Shown in pieces: positions 21,531 through 31,883 of a stretch of 64,000 bases of DNA. The stretch is taken from the NCBI GenBank assembly GCA_003833135.1, contig QZLH01000270.1:45249-109248 (forward strand). The letters run 5' to 3'. Each line of letters starts with the position of its first letter. Positions within the stretch are counted from its first letter, which is position 1. This stretch comes from Oehlia diaphana (taxonomy: Eukaryota; Glomeromycota; Glomeromycetes; Glomerales; Glomeraceae). The position numbers were made by a program, and so were the translations under genes. The notes beneath the pieces were generated by a model. That model was not told the DNA's origin and searched no databases. It saw only the letters and a list, made by a program, of their open reading frames with translations.

Positions 21531-24266
21531 ATGGACGAAATTCAACATTATTTAATAGAGCCACTCATTTCTCACATTAATGAAGTTAACGAGAACTCAA
21601 AGGAAGAAATATTATCTGCTAAAAATGATGAACTAACGAATGATGATGACAATATATATTCTGACCCATTAGACCTATCAGAATTTCGTGTTAGTGATTC
21701 TTTTAATGATTGGAATATGGTTCAAGATAAAGTTAACGCATATGCAAAACACCATAGTTTTGTTGTAAGTAAATGTCGTTTAGACCTTGATCCCGTTGAT
21801 AAGTTTATAGTTTGGCATCGTGTTTTTAAATGTTGGAAATTTGGTGTTAATAAACCAAAAAAGGTAGAAAATATTAGTTTACATCGTGATAGTACTTCTG
21901 GTAAAACGGGCTGCCCATGGCAGGTTAGCTTCTATCTTGGAAAGCAAACAGGAGAAATACGTCTTACTAAGTTTGTTAACATTCATAATCATCAATATGA
22001 CACTAAGACTATAGAATTAGCATCAAGGAATTTACATCTTCCACAATCAATTTTAGATAAAATTGAACACTACACACTTAATGGTCGATTAGGAGCTGGT
22101 CAACAATATGATCTTTTTCTTAAAGAATTTTCTCAACATCGTATTTGTAAGAAAAATTTATATAATGCCATTAACAAATTTTGAGGTGTACAAACTCATG
22201 ATGAGTCTGATGCATCTACATTATTTTCATATCTTTTAAGACAACATGATAATGATCCTAATTTTGTGGTCATTCCACGTTTAGAAGGTCAGTCTAATGA
22301 ATTTACAGGTCTCTTTTGGATGACCAGTCAACAACATAATGAACTCTGGCCACAATTTCATGATGTAGTTATTCATGACAACACAGCTAAAACCAATCGT
22401 TATGAAATGGCTCTCAGTTTATTTGTTGGTGTTGATCATGATTTTAAAACAAGAATTCTTGCCCAGGCTTTAACTAAATATGAAATTACATCTGATTATA
22501 TCTGGATCTTATGATGCATACTTGAAGTAACACAAACTCAACCTATATATATATAGTATTATATACGGATGGAGATCCAGCAATAATTGCAGCTGTTCAA
22601 ATAGTATACCCACAAACCCAACATCTATTATGTATTTATCATATTATGGAGAATGTAAAAAAAAAAGCCAGATACAAGCTTCATGGTGATATGGTCAAAA
22701 ATTTTATTGGAGATTTTTATCATATGAGAAATAGTTACACTGAAACTCAATTTGATTTGAGATTTAATGATATGCTTTCAAAATATGAACCATGTCGTTC
22801 TTATTTTGAAAATAAACTTTACCCTAGTCATAATTCTTGGGCTAGATATTCCATTGCAAAAGTTTTTACAGCAGAAGCAAAGTTAACACAACGTGTTGAA
22901 TCTATTAATGGTGTATTGAAAAAACATTTAGATCGTGGTACTTTACTAAAGGATTTAGTAAAAGTGGTTGAAAGTGAGAATTACAATATACCCGAATTAA
23001 AGACTACTATAGTTCAAACCCATCAGTAGGACTTTCTTCAACTTTAATTACAATATTTAAAGAAATTGATAATATTTTACAAGCTCATTTATCACCTATT
23101 CCATTGTCTCTTTAACGTGCATAGATGGAACAGTCTTTATTATATCAAGCAACTCTAATAGAAATTAATCAAGTAAGTTATTTTTTATATGTTAATTTAC
23201 ATCGATAAAAGAGTTATTAGGGTTAGTTAAGGTTAGGATTAGGGTTGGTTAGAGTTAGGGTTAGTTAGGGTTAGGGTTAGTTAGTTAGGGTTAGTTGATT
23301 AGGTTAGTTAGTTAGGGTTGGTTTATTAGGGTTTATGATTAGAAATTGGATTAGAGTTACAAAAAAATCTCATTTTATTTTTTTAATCTTCTATGCAAGT
23401 CACGGAATCTAATTCAACATTTGGTGGTATAATTAAGCATGAATATGATTTGCCATAAATTCGATTACATGAGCTTATATTAGACATACCAGTTAATGAC
23501 CTTCAAGAATTATGGGAGATCTCTTATATTGCTACTACTTCTTCATCACCTACTACATCACATTATATTATTATTCTTAAGGATTCATCATCAATTTGTA
23601 CTTGCATGAGTATTATAAATAAAGGTATGTTATGTAGGCATCAGTATCGCGTTCTTATTCAGTCAAACAAGGCAGTATTTCACATTACATTTATTAATAA
23701 TCGTTAGTTTGAAGTAATTCCATCTGATACAAATGTTGTGATTACTCAAGGAATGAAAACTAGTGTAAATGTTTCTTTGCAATATATTGAACAAATCAGA
23801 CCTACTAATGTTTATATACCAGCTATCAGAGAAAAAGTTAATAAAAAGGTTCAATTTGGTACTGCAATGTCATTAGCAAAAACAAGTATTCAAATCGCAG
23901 TATCAGAAGGTGCTATAACAGAATTTATTGGGATGCTTATGCCTTATGCAATTCAATATGAAATATCGGTATAGTATTGGATTTGGTATAGAAAAAACTC
24001 AAGATTTATCTATGGAAACTCAATCAAATAGCCGAATACCTTTGGCTAACTTGGATACCAATAACAATTACAATATTTCTAATCCAAAATATTATAGACC
24101 AAAAGGGAGACTTCCAAAAAGGTATAAATCATCAATAGAAGAAAATTCTACTAAAAATACTTCGTCTAAAAAGTGTAGTTATTGTTCAGATAAGGGACAT
24201 AATATTCGAAGTTGTGCGAAATACAAAGCTGATAAGGAGAATATGAATAGCATTACAAATCATTAA
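21531..24266 (+). pseudogene. MULE transposase (FAR1-like, DDE, SWIM and zinc knuckle), decayed
   Basis: Domains in order: an acidic N-terminus; a FAR1-like zinc domain (CRLDL...CWKF...GCPWQVSFYLG...IHNHQYDT) at 21760-22000; the MULE catalytic core with VIHDNTAKTNRYEMALSLF (first Asp, 22370), TDGDPAIIAAVQIVYPQT (second Asp, 22565) and QRVESINGVLKKHLDRGT (Glu, 22890); a SWIM motif CTCMSIINKGMLCRHQY (23600-23645); and a CCHC zinc knuckle CSYCSDKGHNIRSCAKYK (24175-24225). In-frame stops at 22182 and 22512 (TGA), and two more within about 20 bases near 23115-23125, sit where Arg or Gln is expected. A frameshift lies at an AT dinucleotide run near 22545, others near 22990 and 23965. An intron of about 227 bases at 23173-23399 carries telomere-like repeats. 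Confidence 0.85.
23212..23340 (+). repeat. Interstitial telomere-like TTAGGG array
   Basis: About 125 bases of TTAGGG and variants (TTAGTTAGGG, TTAGGATTAGGG, GGTTAGTTAG) lie inside an apparent intron of the MULE transposase (donor CAA|GTAAGT at 23173, acceptor ATGCAAG at 23399). The repeat matches the TTAGGG telomere unit common in fungi. It is internal to an element, so it does not mark a chromosome end here. Confidence 0.8.
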
Positions 24267-24739
24267 AGCATTTGGAAATTAAGTTTCTTTAAATTTGAAG
24301 CAATTTTCTTGATGTATTAATATTAGCATTGTATTGTTAATTAATATTTTTATTATTTTTATTGCATTTTATAATTATAATATAATTTTATTATTTTGTG
24401 GCGCATAATTAATAATTATTATCACGTAAATCAGCTACTGGTGAAAATTACCACTGGTTATAAATAGCAAATTTGATTTATTAATTGTGAATTATGAGGA
24501 GACATAAAAGACAAACTTTTGTGGTGAAAGCTATCAAAATTTGAAAATTAAGGAGATTTATGACCATATACCAAGCAGGTATAAAATATGAAGGATTACA
24601 GATGAAAACTTGTTTATCGATGGGTAGCAGATGTCGGTGATACTGGTAATATCACTTTATTATTAAATTTGTATATACGCTGATCATTTTTTAATGTTTA
24701 TTTTTATAAACATAATCAGATAATTTTTTTTCTTTAGAT

Positions 24740-25490
24740 TCTTTCTTCTTTGAATGACACTCAAAATACATTTTCTTTCTTTTTATTCATTTTTGCTTCT
24801 TGCATTTTGTTTCCTACTAACTTTATTTTATTTTTTAGGTCCTTTATTCTTTTAGTTTTGCAATTTAGGTTGGTATATTTAACACTACATGATCATTTCT
24901 TCTTATTTTTTATTTCATTCTTATATTTCGTTTCTTACATTTTGTATTTCATTCTTTTTAAGTCTCAGTCCTTCTCTACAACTACTAAGGTATGATTTTA
25001 TTTTTTTGTTTTAGTTAATTATTACATGTAATTTCTGTTTTTTACTAACTTTATTCCTTCTTTTATTTTATGGGTTTGGTTTTTATTTGGTTTCCTGTTT
25101 ATTTCATTTTCATTTCTTCTCTATTTTTTTTGCTCTCTTTTTATTTCTTTATTTCTTTGCTCTTTTTATTTTTCCTTTTCTTCACTTTTCTATTGTTTTT
25201 ATTCCTTTTTGTTCCTTTCATTTTTTTATCATTTTCACTTTTTTTTGTTTTCACTTTATTTTTTCTGTTCCTTTCTTTTTTCGTTCTTATTTATCTTTCT
25301 TATTCCTTTATACTACCCTTTATTTCTTTCATTTTTATTCCATTTCCATTTCATCTTTTTCATTCTTTTATACTATCCTTTATTATTTTCATTTTTTTTT
25401 CCCCATTTGCTCCATCTTATTTTCTTTTTATTCTTTTATTTTTTTTTCATTTCTACTTGATTTTTTTCCATTGGAAAATTTTTTAAGATG
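24740..25490 (+). repeat. Long polypyrimidine tract
   Basis: 25085-25470 is almost purely C and T on the plus strand with recurrent TTTCATTTTT and TTCTTTTTATT motifs; 24740-24990 is a weaker version. Overlapping hydrophobic Phe/Ser/Leu frames in all three phases are a composition artefact and not genes. Such mirror-like pyrimidine runs can form triplex (H-) DNA. Confidence 0.75.
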
Positions 25491-25494
25491 TAGA

Positions 25495-25720
25495 ACTGTA
25501 GAGATCTATAAAATTAGCAGATCTTCACATTTTTTATATAAATTTATGCAGGAGTCTGCAATTTTGCAGATCTCCACTTTTTAATTTTTACAAAATTTTG
25601 CAATAATCTGTGATTTTGCAGATTTCTGCTTTTCTTTTTATGTAAATTTTTGCAGAAGTCTGCGATTTTGCAAATTTTCACTTTTATTTTTTATTGAAAT
25701 ATCAGTTCAATCTGCAATTT
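25495..25720. repeat. Tandem repeat with TCTGCAATTTTGCAGA motifs
   Basis: About three units of roughly 75 bases contain the near-palindrome TCTGCAATTTTGCAGATCTC and variants, each followed by a T-rich spacer. Similar TCTGCA/TGCAGA motifs recur at 30165-30345 and in the element at 60594, so this is a dispersed repeat family. Confidence 0.6.
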
Positions 25721-26819
25721 TATTATTTTGATTAACTCTAACTTGATTTAACACTTTAATATTTACATAAGTAAAAATACTGTTTAACTGACATGATTGC
25801 TAGTTGAAGTACTCGTATTATTACAGTCATATGCACTACCAATAATTATTGCCAATCAGATCATATAAACCAGAAATTGGTAAAGATTTGGCTGATCAGA
25901 CTAGTCAATTATGATTTATGTATCAAATAATAATCTTTTTTAACTTCTAGTTTTAAAAAAAGTTTATTTTTTTCCTTTTTTTTTTGTAGATATCAGCTTT
26001 TTGGATTCAATTGGTAAGTTTTGAAAGTTTCATTCTTTTGAAACTTTTGTTTTTTAAAAAAATATTATTTATTTCATTAGTTGAAATAGTCCAATTCAGC
26101 CAGATTTCGTATAGGCAAATTTGGCCCAAATTATAGCTAAAATCTGGTCAAAGTTAAACGAATCTTCTAATGGAAAGTTTTTATTGAATGCTACCATTCA
26201 GACTGCCATTCATCTAAGTTTTGATCTACAATTCACATAAGTTTCAGATAGCATTTTTATACTAAACATTTGATAATTTATAAAATTGTATTTTATTTAA
26301 TATAATACTAATAATTTTATTATATAATATTCTATATTTGCCTATATAAAATATATTTAATACTAACAATATACTATGTACTATTTTTAACCTACATACA
26401 GCTGTTATATAAGAAAAAAGGTTAAAAAATATTTCGTTATTATGTAAAATAAAAAAAAAAAACTTCTGACCATAGATCTATTCATCTAAATATCTGAAGA
26501 ACTAAGTTATCTAAAAAATTAAACTATTAAAAATTATTTATTATTAAAGTAATAACAATTAAAGATATAAAAAGTTAAAAATTTACCAAATTATCACATC
26601 TAAGAAGACTGAAAAAACCATCCAATAAGGTAAAAAAAAGAATCATTAGTAGCTGTTTGTGTAGATAAAAAAATATTAAAAGATAAAAAAAATAAAAAAA
26701 CATACCGATATGTTGCATCTAGGATAATATTTAATAGGTAGTAAGCATTAGTATAATTTGAAAAGTTCACTTCCTACAAAATAATGAAATGTTAGTATAT
26801 TTCTTCAAAGTAAACTTTA
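25721..26819. other. AT-rich stretch with one isolated intron-like unit
   Basis: At 25960-26055 (plus) there is one unit like those of the downstream array: a T-rich tract ending TTTTTTTTTGTAG, a mini-exon ATATCAGCTTTTTGGATTCA, and a donor GGTAAGTTTTGAAAG followed by TTTTGAAAC, which folds back. The remainder (26060-26819) shows no gene. Confidence 0.45.
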
Positions 26820-28130
26820 AAAGAATTAACCTTTACACACTTACCTCGTATTCCAAAAACTATAAAAAGTTGAAACCTACAAAATAAAAGAAAAAAATTA
26901 AAAAATAAATTTTTTTTTTTAAAAAACAATAAGTTTTAAAACAAAACTTACCTATTAAACGTTCAAAAACAGAACTAAAATCTACAAAATAGAAAAAAAA
27001 AATATTTTTTTTTTTAAAAAAATAAAGTTTCAAAGTATGTTTAAAATGAACTTACCTATCTAAAGACCAAAAATTGAAGCTGAAATCTACCAAATAAAAG
27101 AAAATAAATTTATTAAATAAAAAAAATTTTTTAAAAAAAAATTTGAAGCTTTCACTTCAAAACTCACCTATCAAAGCCCAAGAATCAAAATTGATATCTA
27201 CAAAACACAAAACAAAAAAAAATTCAATATATAATTTTTTTTAAAAAAATTATTTTAAAAAAAAAGAATTTTGAAGTGTTCACTTCGAAATTTACCTATC
27301 AGAGTTCATAAACTGATGCCAATACCTACAAATAAATAAAAAAAAAGTTTATTAAAAAGATATATATTAAATAATAAAAGTTTTGAAGCTTTCACTTCAA
27401 AACTTACCATCCAAAGTCTATGATTCAAAACCTGAGACCTACAAAATAAAAGAAAAGAAATTAATTAAAAAAAAAATATAAAAAAAAATCTCGAAGCTTT
27501 TAAGTTCAAAACTTATCTATCCAAAGTTAAACCAAAACCCAAAACCTACTAAAAATAATAGAAAAAAAAAATTAAAAAAAAAATATTTTAAAAGTTTTGA
27601 AATGAAAGTGAAGCTTTAAAGCTTATCTAATAAAGCTCAAGAATCAGAAAAGAAAACTCACAAAATAAAAAAAAAATTAATAAAATTAAAAAAAAGAATT
27701 TAAATAAAAGTTTTGAAGCGAAAGCAAAGCTAAGCCAAAGCTTACAAAATAAAAGAAGAAAATTATTAAAAATTTAAAAAAACTTTTTTTTAAAAAAAAA
27801 GTTTCAAAGCATTTCACTTTGAAACTCATTTAATAAAGTCCAAGAATCAGGAAGCCAAAATCTACAAATAAGAAAAAAAATTTTTTTAAGTTTCAAAGTT
27901 AAACTTTCAAAACTTACTGAATCGAAGCCAATATCTATAAAATTAGAAGAAAAAAAATTTAATAATACTATAATAGTTTTGAAATGAAACTTTAAAAAAA
28001 ATTAAAGAAAAAAATAAAATAAAAAATAATTTTTTATAGTTTTACAACAAAACTTTGAAAAGAAAAAAAAATAATTTTTTTAAAGTTTCGTTGTGAAACT
28101 TTGAAATTAAAAAAAATCTATTAAAGATTA
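26820..28130 (-). repeat. Intron-like tandem array, minus strand (about 11 units)
   Basis: Units of about 105 bases repeat on the minus strand: acceptor TTTTATTTTGTAG, a mini-exon of 30-45 bases (for example GTCTCAGGTTTTGAATCATA ending in TGGATG), then donor GTAAGTTTTGAAGTG and the complementary AAGCTTCAAAACTT, so the donor sits at the base of a hairpin. Donor positions on the plus strand (as CTTACC or variants) recur near 26842, 26950, 27050, 27165, 27290, 27405, 27515, 27625, 27825 and 27915. The mini-exons contain stops in all frames, so this is not a protein gene. The lower end (right side) degenerates into AAAAT-rich sequence. Confidence 0.7.
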
Positions 28131-28189
28131 TTATATATATGATAATCATTCAGAAATGATATTTAGAAAGATATCATATGTCAAAATTT

Positions 28190-29965
28190 TGGTCAAAACT
28201 AGTGTTTTTTAGGTATCAGCACAGGACCCTGAACATTACTAAAAAACTCTGATCTGAATTTGTATAAATCTTATAATTAATTTCTGTTCCAAATGTATAA
28301 AGTTATATATAGATTTTAACTCAAATTTTTCTATCTCGGGATCTAGTGATTGGATTTTAATGGTTTTTGGCTTGTTAGATTCGTCTCAACGAGACGAACA
28401 TTTTGATATATAATTCATCTTTTTAGGTGTAATATTGACTGAGATATCACATTTTGAAATTTTAGTTACATAAAATCTGAGTTGTTTTAGTAATGTTCGG
28501 GTCCTATCAGCACCTTTCACTTTGGATTGATAAGTTTTGAAAGTTTCATTCTTCAAATTTTTGAAACTATTTTTTTAAAAAAAAATTTAATTTTTTTTAT
28601 TTATTTTTTAAGTATCAGCATTCTTCACTTTGAATTGGTAAATTTCAAAAGTTTTATTTTTCAAACTTTCAAAACTATTTTTTTTAAAAAAAAATAAATT
28701 TTTATTTATTTTTTTAGGTATCGGCTAGACCCTTCACATAAGTTTCAAAAGTTTCATTTTTTTGAAACTTCATTTTTTTTTAAATTTCATATCGGCAAGA
28801 TCTTTCATGTAAGTTTTGAAAGTTTTATTTTTTCAAAAAAACTTTTGAAACTTTGTTTTTTTTAAAAAATTAATACTTTTTTTATTTTTTAGGTATTGGC
28901 GAGATTCTTCACTTTGGATTTGGTAAGTTTCAAGAGTTTTATTTTTTTGAAATTTTAATTTTTTTTACTTCTTTTTTCTTAATTTTCTTTTCTTTATTTT
29001 GTAAGTATTGATTAAAACCTTTAGAAACCTATGGTAAGTTTTCAAAAAGTTATATTAACTTTTTAAAATTTCAAATTTTTTTAATTTTTTTTCTTATCTT
29101 TATTTTGTAGATATCGGTTATAACCTTTAGATACTAAATGAGTTTCAAAAAGTTTTGTTCCTTCTTTTTGAAACTTCAAGTATATTTTTGTTAAATTTTT
29201 TTTTTTATATTTTGTAAGTATTGATTGGTATTGGTTGGAACCTTTGAATAGTTAAGTTTTGAAAAGTTTTATTACTTTTCAAAACTTCAAGTATTTTTAA
29301 ATTTTTTTTTTATATTTTGTAAGTATCAATTGATATTAGTTGGACTTTTGGATAGGTGAGTTTTGAAAAATTTCATTACTTTTTGAAACTTCAAGTATTT
29401 TTTTGTTAAATTTTTTTCTTTATATTTTGTAAATATCGATTGGCATCGGTTAGAACTTTTGGATAGGTGAGTTTCAAAAAGTTTCATTACTTTTCAAAAC
29501 TTTAATTTTTTTTAATTTTCTTTTTAGTGAGTTTTGAAAAGAATCATTTTTTTTTTGAAACTTCAGTTATTTTTTATTTTTTAATGAATTTTACTAACGT
29601 ATTCTCTTTTTGTAGGTTTATAACTTTCTGTTGCTTTCTGAATGGAACTTCAAAGGTATTTTTTGAAGTTCTTTAATTTCTTTTATTTTCTTTAACAAAA
29701 TATTAACTAATATCTCATTTCTCTTTTTATACTATTGGTAGGTCAGCAACTTTTTGGATAATATCTGGATGGAAAATTTTTAAAGAAATGTAATTTGTAA
29801 GTCTACAACTTCTTGAATTGCACCTGAATGGAATTTCGAAGGTATTCTTTAAAGTTTAAATTTTATTTTTTTTAATGAAACATTACTAACTGAATGTTTT
29901 AACTTTTTTACTTTTAATAGGTCTACAAGTTCCTGAACACTTCCTAAATGCAAATTTAAATAGTT
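28190..29965 (+). repeat. Intron-like tandem array, plus strand (about 14 units)
   Basis: Units of about 100 bases alternate a mini-exon of 25-45 bases with an intron-like stretch. Typical order: ATTTTTTAG or ATTTTGTAAG (acceptor), GTATTGGCGAGATTCTTCAC... (mini-exon), GGTAAGTTTC (donor), and a foldback such as AAGTTTC...GAAACTT. The last units (29590-29965) are the clearest: CTTTTTGTAG, then a mini-exon ending AACTTCAAAG, then GTATTTTTTGAAGTT, whose inverted repeat spans the donor; and CATTACTAACTGAATG, whose loop holds a TACTAAC-type branch site ahead of TTTTAATAG. The array is in opposite orientation to the one at 26820-28130. It is interrupted by the short element at 28223-28505. Confidence 0.7.
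28215..28513. mobile_element. Short hAT-like non-autonomous element inside the array
   Basis: The element 28223-28505 (283 bases) is flanked by a perfect eight-base duplication ATCAGCAC (28215-28222 and 28506-28513). Its ends are inverted repeats AGGACCC(T)GAACATTACTAAAA... of about 30 bases. It has no coding capacity. It splits a mini-exon of the plus-strand intron-like array, so the array is older than this insertion. Confidence 0.85.
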
Positions 29966-30514
29966 ATTTGTTGAAATCGAACCAACTGGAATAATATTCA
30001 AACTATTAACAACATGTAAATTACAGTAGAACTTTCAGTTAGCTATTAGTACATTAATAAAATAGTGTAGTAAAGTGATTAATTTGTAGTGTATTTAATT
30101 AATAAATTGATGTTAGATAATGCTAAAATAATAATCAAAATTTGTATAATTTATTATTATTTTGATGAATTTTGCAGATTTTTATTTTGTAAAATATGTG
30201 CAGAATTTAATAACAAAAATCTGCACAGAATTTTGTTATTTATAAAATCTGCGTAATTTTTTATTAGGTTTTTCCTCTGATGTTTTTGCGCCAGGTATAA
30301 GATCTGTATAGATATAATTTCTGAAAATCTGCACAGATTTGCTTCCCAAAAAATTTCCTGATATCGTTCTTTTTATTTTTTTTACTCTCCTTTACTTCAT
30401 TTTGTTTCTCCTTCATTTCTTTTTCATTTCTTTTATTTTTTTTTCCTCTCCTTATTTTTTTCATTCACCCTCATCCTTTTTTCCTTTTTCATTTACATAT
30501 TCTTATTGTAACTC
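29966..30514. other. Spacer with TGCAGA repeats and polypyrimidine run
   Basis: 30165-30345 holds TTTTGCAGATTTTTA, ATCTGCACAGA and related motifs like those at 25495-25720. 30360-30510 is a pyrimidine-rich tract (CTCCTTTACTTCATTTTG). No gene is supported. Confidence 0.4.
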
Positions 30515-31330
30515 ATTTTTTATTAAATCAATAAATCATGTAATCTATTAAAAATTAATAAATTGATATAAACTTTTAGTGCAAAAAAATTTTTAAGCAT
30601 TAAAAAAATTTAGCTAATCAAAAATTTTAAAAAATTTACATGCAAATTACAAAGTAAGAAATATTAAAATTTACACTAATAAAATTTAATAAATTTAATA
30701 AATTACTCATGAGTGAAATCACCTGGGTGAAATCACCTTTTTTCATTCCTATCTCATTCATTTTGTTTCTTTACACTATCTTTTGTTATTTCCATTCCTA
30801 CTTCATCTTTTTCATTTCTTTGTACTACTCTTTATTCTTTATTTCCTAAAAAAAAGAATGAGGATAAATGAAAAAAAAAAATAGAAAGAGTGAAAGAAAA
30901 TGAAAGAAATAAAAGGGATTGAAGGAAGAGCAAAAGGGAAGTGAAAGAAATGAAAGGAACGAGAAAGATTAAAAGGAAATAAAAAAAATGAAAAGAATGA
31001 AAGGGAAATGAAATAAAGCAAAGACATATTCTCTTTTCTTTATTGTTGTAATTCATTTTTTTTGTTATTTCTACTAAAAGATTTAGTATTTAGAATAGTA
31101 TGAGTTTGTTTTTTTCAATCAATAATTCATGTAATCTATTAAAAATTAATAAAATTGCTATAAATTTTTAGTGTAAAAATATTTTAAGCATATTTATTTA
31201 TATTTAAAAAATTTAGCCAATCAAAGTGCTAAATATTAAAATTTACACCATTCAAATTTAATAAATTTAATAAATTAATCATGAGTGAAATCATCTAGGT
31301 AAAATCATCCTAGATGATTTTCACCCAGAG
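30515..31330. repeat. Pair of diverged direct repeats around a purine/pyrimidine block
   Basis: 30528-30740 and 31115-31310 are direct copies: both run ATCATGTAATCTATTAAAAA at the start (the second with ATTC before it) and end TTTAATAAATTTAATAAATT, then (A)TCATGAGTGAAATCA. Between them, 30740-30840 is pyrimidine-rich and 30845-31025 purine-rich, which could fold into a long hairpin. The right copy ends with ATCATCCTAGATGATTTTCA, a palindrome resembling the MULE end motif. The spacing (about 590 bases) and lack of TG...CA ends argue against LTRs. Confidence 0.5.
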
Positions 31331-31883
31331 AGAAAGTTACCAACAGTTAAAAAAAATAATATTAAAAGTGTTAATAGATTATATAAAATTAAAAATTTTC
31401 TTGTTTTTGGTTTCAACTTTCAAGTAAAGGTGAATATGCAATGTGATATTAGAAAAATACCTCCTTATATTTATGACCCTTAATGTTACTTTAACTTTAG
31501 ATCAAACAACTCTCTTGGCAAAAGAATAGGAAAATTTTTTTTAGCAAATCATGAAATACGGTTTTTTAGTTTTTTGAATAATATATATTTGAATAATATT
31601 ATATATATATATATGTTTATGTTAATTGCTATATGGTAAAAATGAACTACTATACAGAATTTTCTAGATAAAAATATTATACATTTGATTTAGTACAAAT
31701 AATACAAATTGAATTATAAAATTTTAACATTCTAGAATTTTTTTTTTTAAAAAAAAAATACAGACATTTAAATTTTGATTACTTCTTATTACACAAATAA
31801 ATTCTTTGTATAGTAAAAGATTCATTCTTAACTTATAATTCATAGAGATCTCATTAAGTGTATAAGAAATACATATTGTATTT
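31331..31883. other. Intergenic, 3' flank of F-box gene
   Basis: AT-rich with an AT microsatellite near 31600. No gene is supported. Confidence 0.35.

Larger units (their letters stand above)
21288..24467 (+). mobile_element. Mutator-like element (MULE) with inverted ends
   Basis: The ends are inverted repeats of roughly 45 bases: left CTATATATAACTGGTGGTGA continuing TTTTCACCGGTGGCTGATTC; right, read inward, CTATTTATAACCAGTGGTAA continuing TTTTCACCAGTAGCTGATTT and then ACGTGAT. Each end itself contains a GGTGATTTTCACC-like palindrome. A full-length but broken MULE transposase gene fills the interior. I could not see a convincing nine-base target duplication, so the exact outer base is uncertain by a few nucleotides. 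Confidence 0.8.

Noticed and set aside
23212..23340. A chromosome end
   Set aside because: The TTAGGG repeats are internal, short, degenerate and flanked by transposase exons on both sides.
25070..25584. Three overlapping open frames of 83-165 codons on the plus strand
   Set aside because: They are all Phe/Ser/Leu translations of a polypyrimidine tract in different phases, which lacks stops only because it lacks purines.
30515..31330. A solo LTR pair of a retrotransposon
   Set aside because: No TG...CA ends, primer-binding site, target duplication or coding sequence between the copies.
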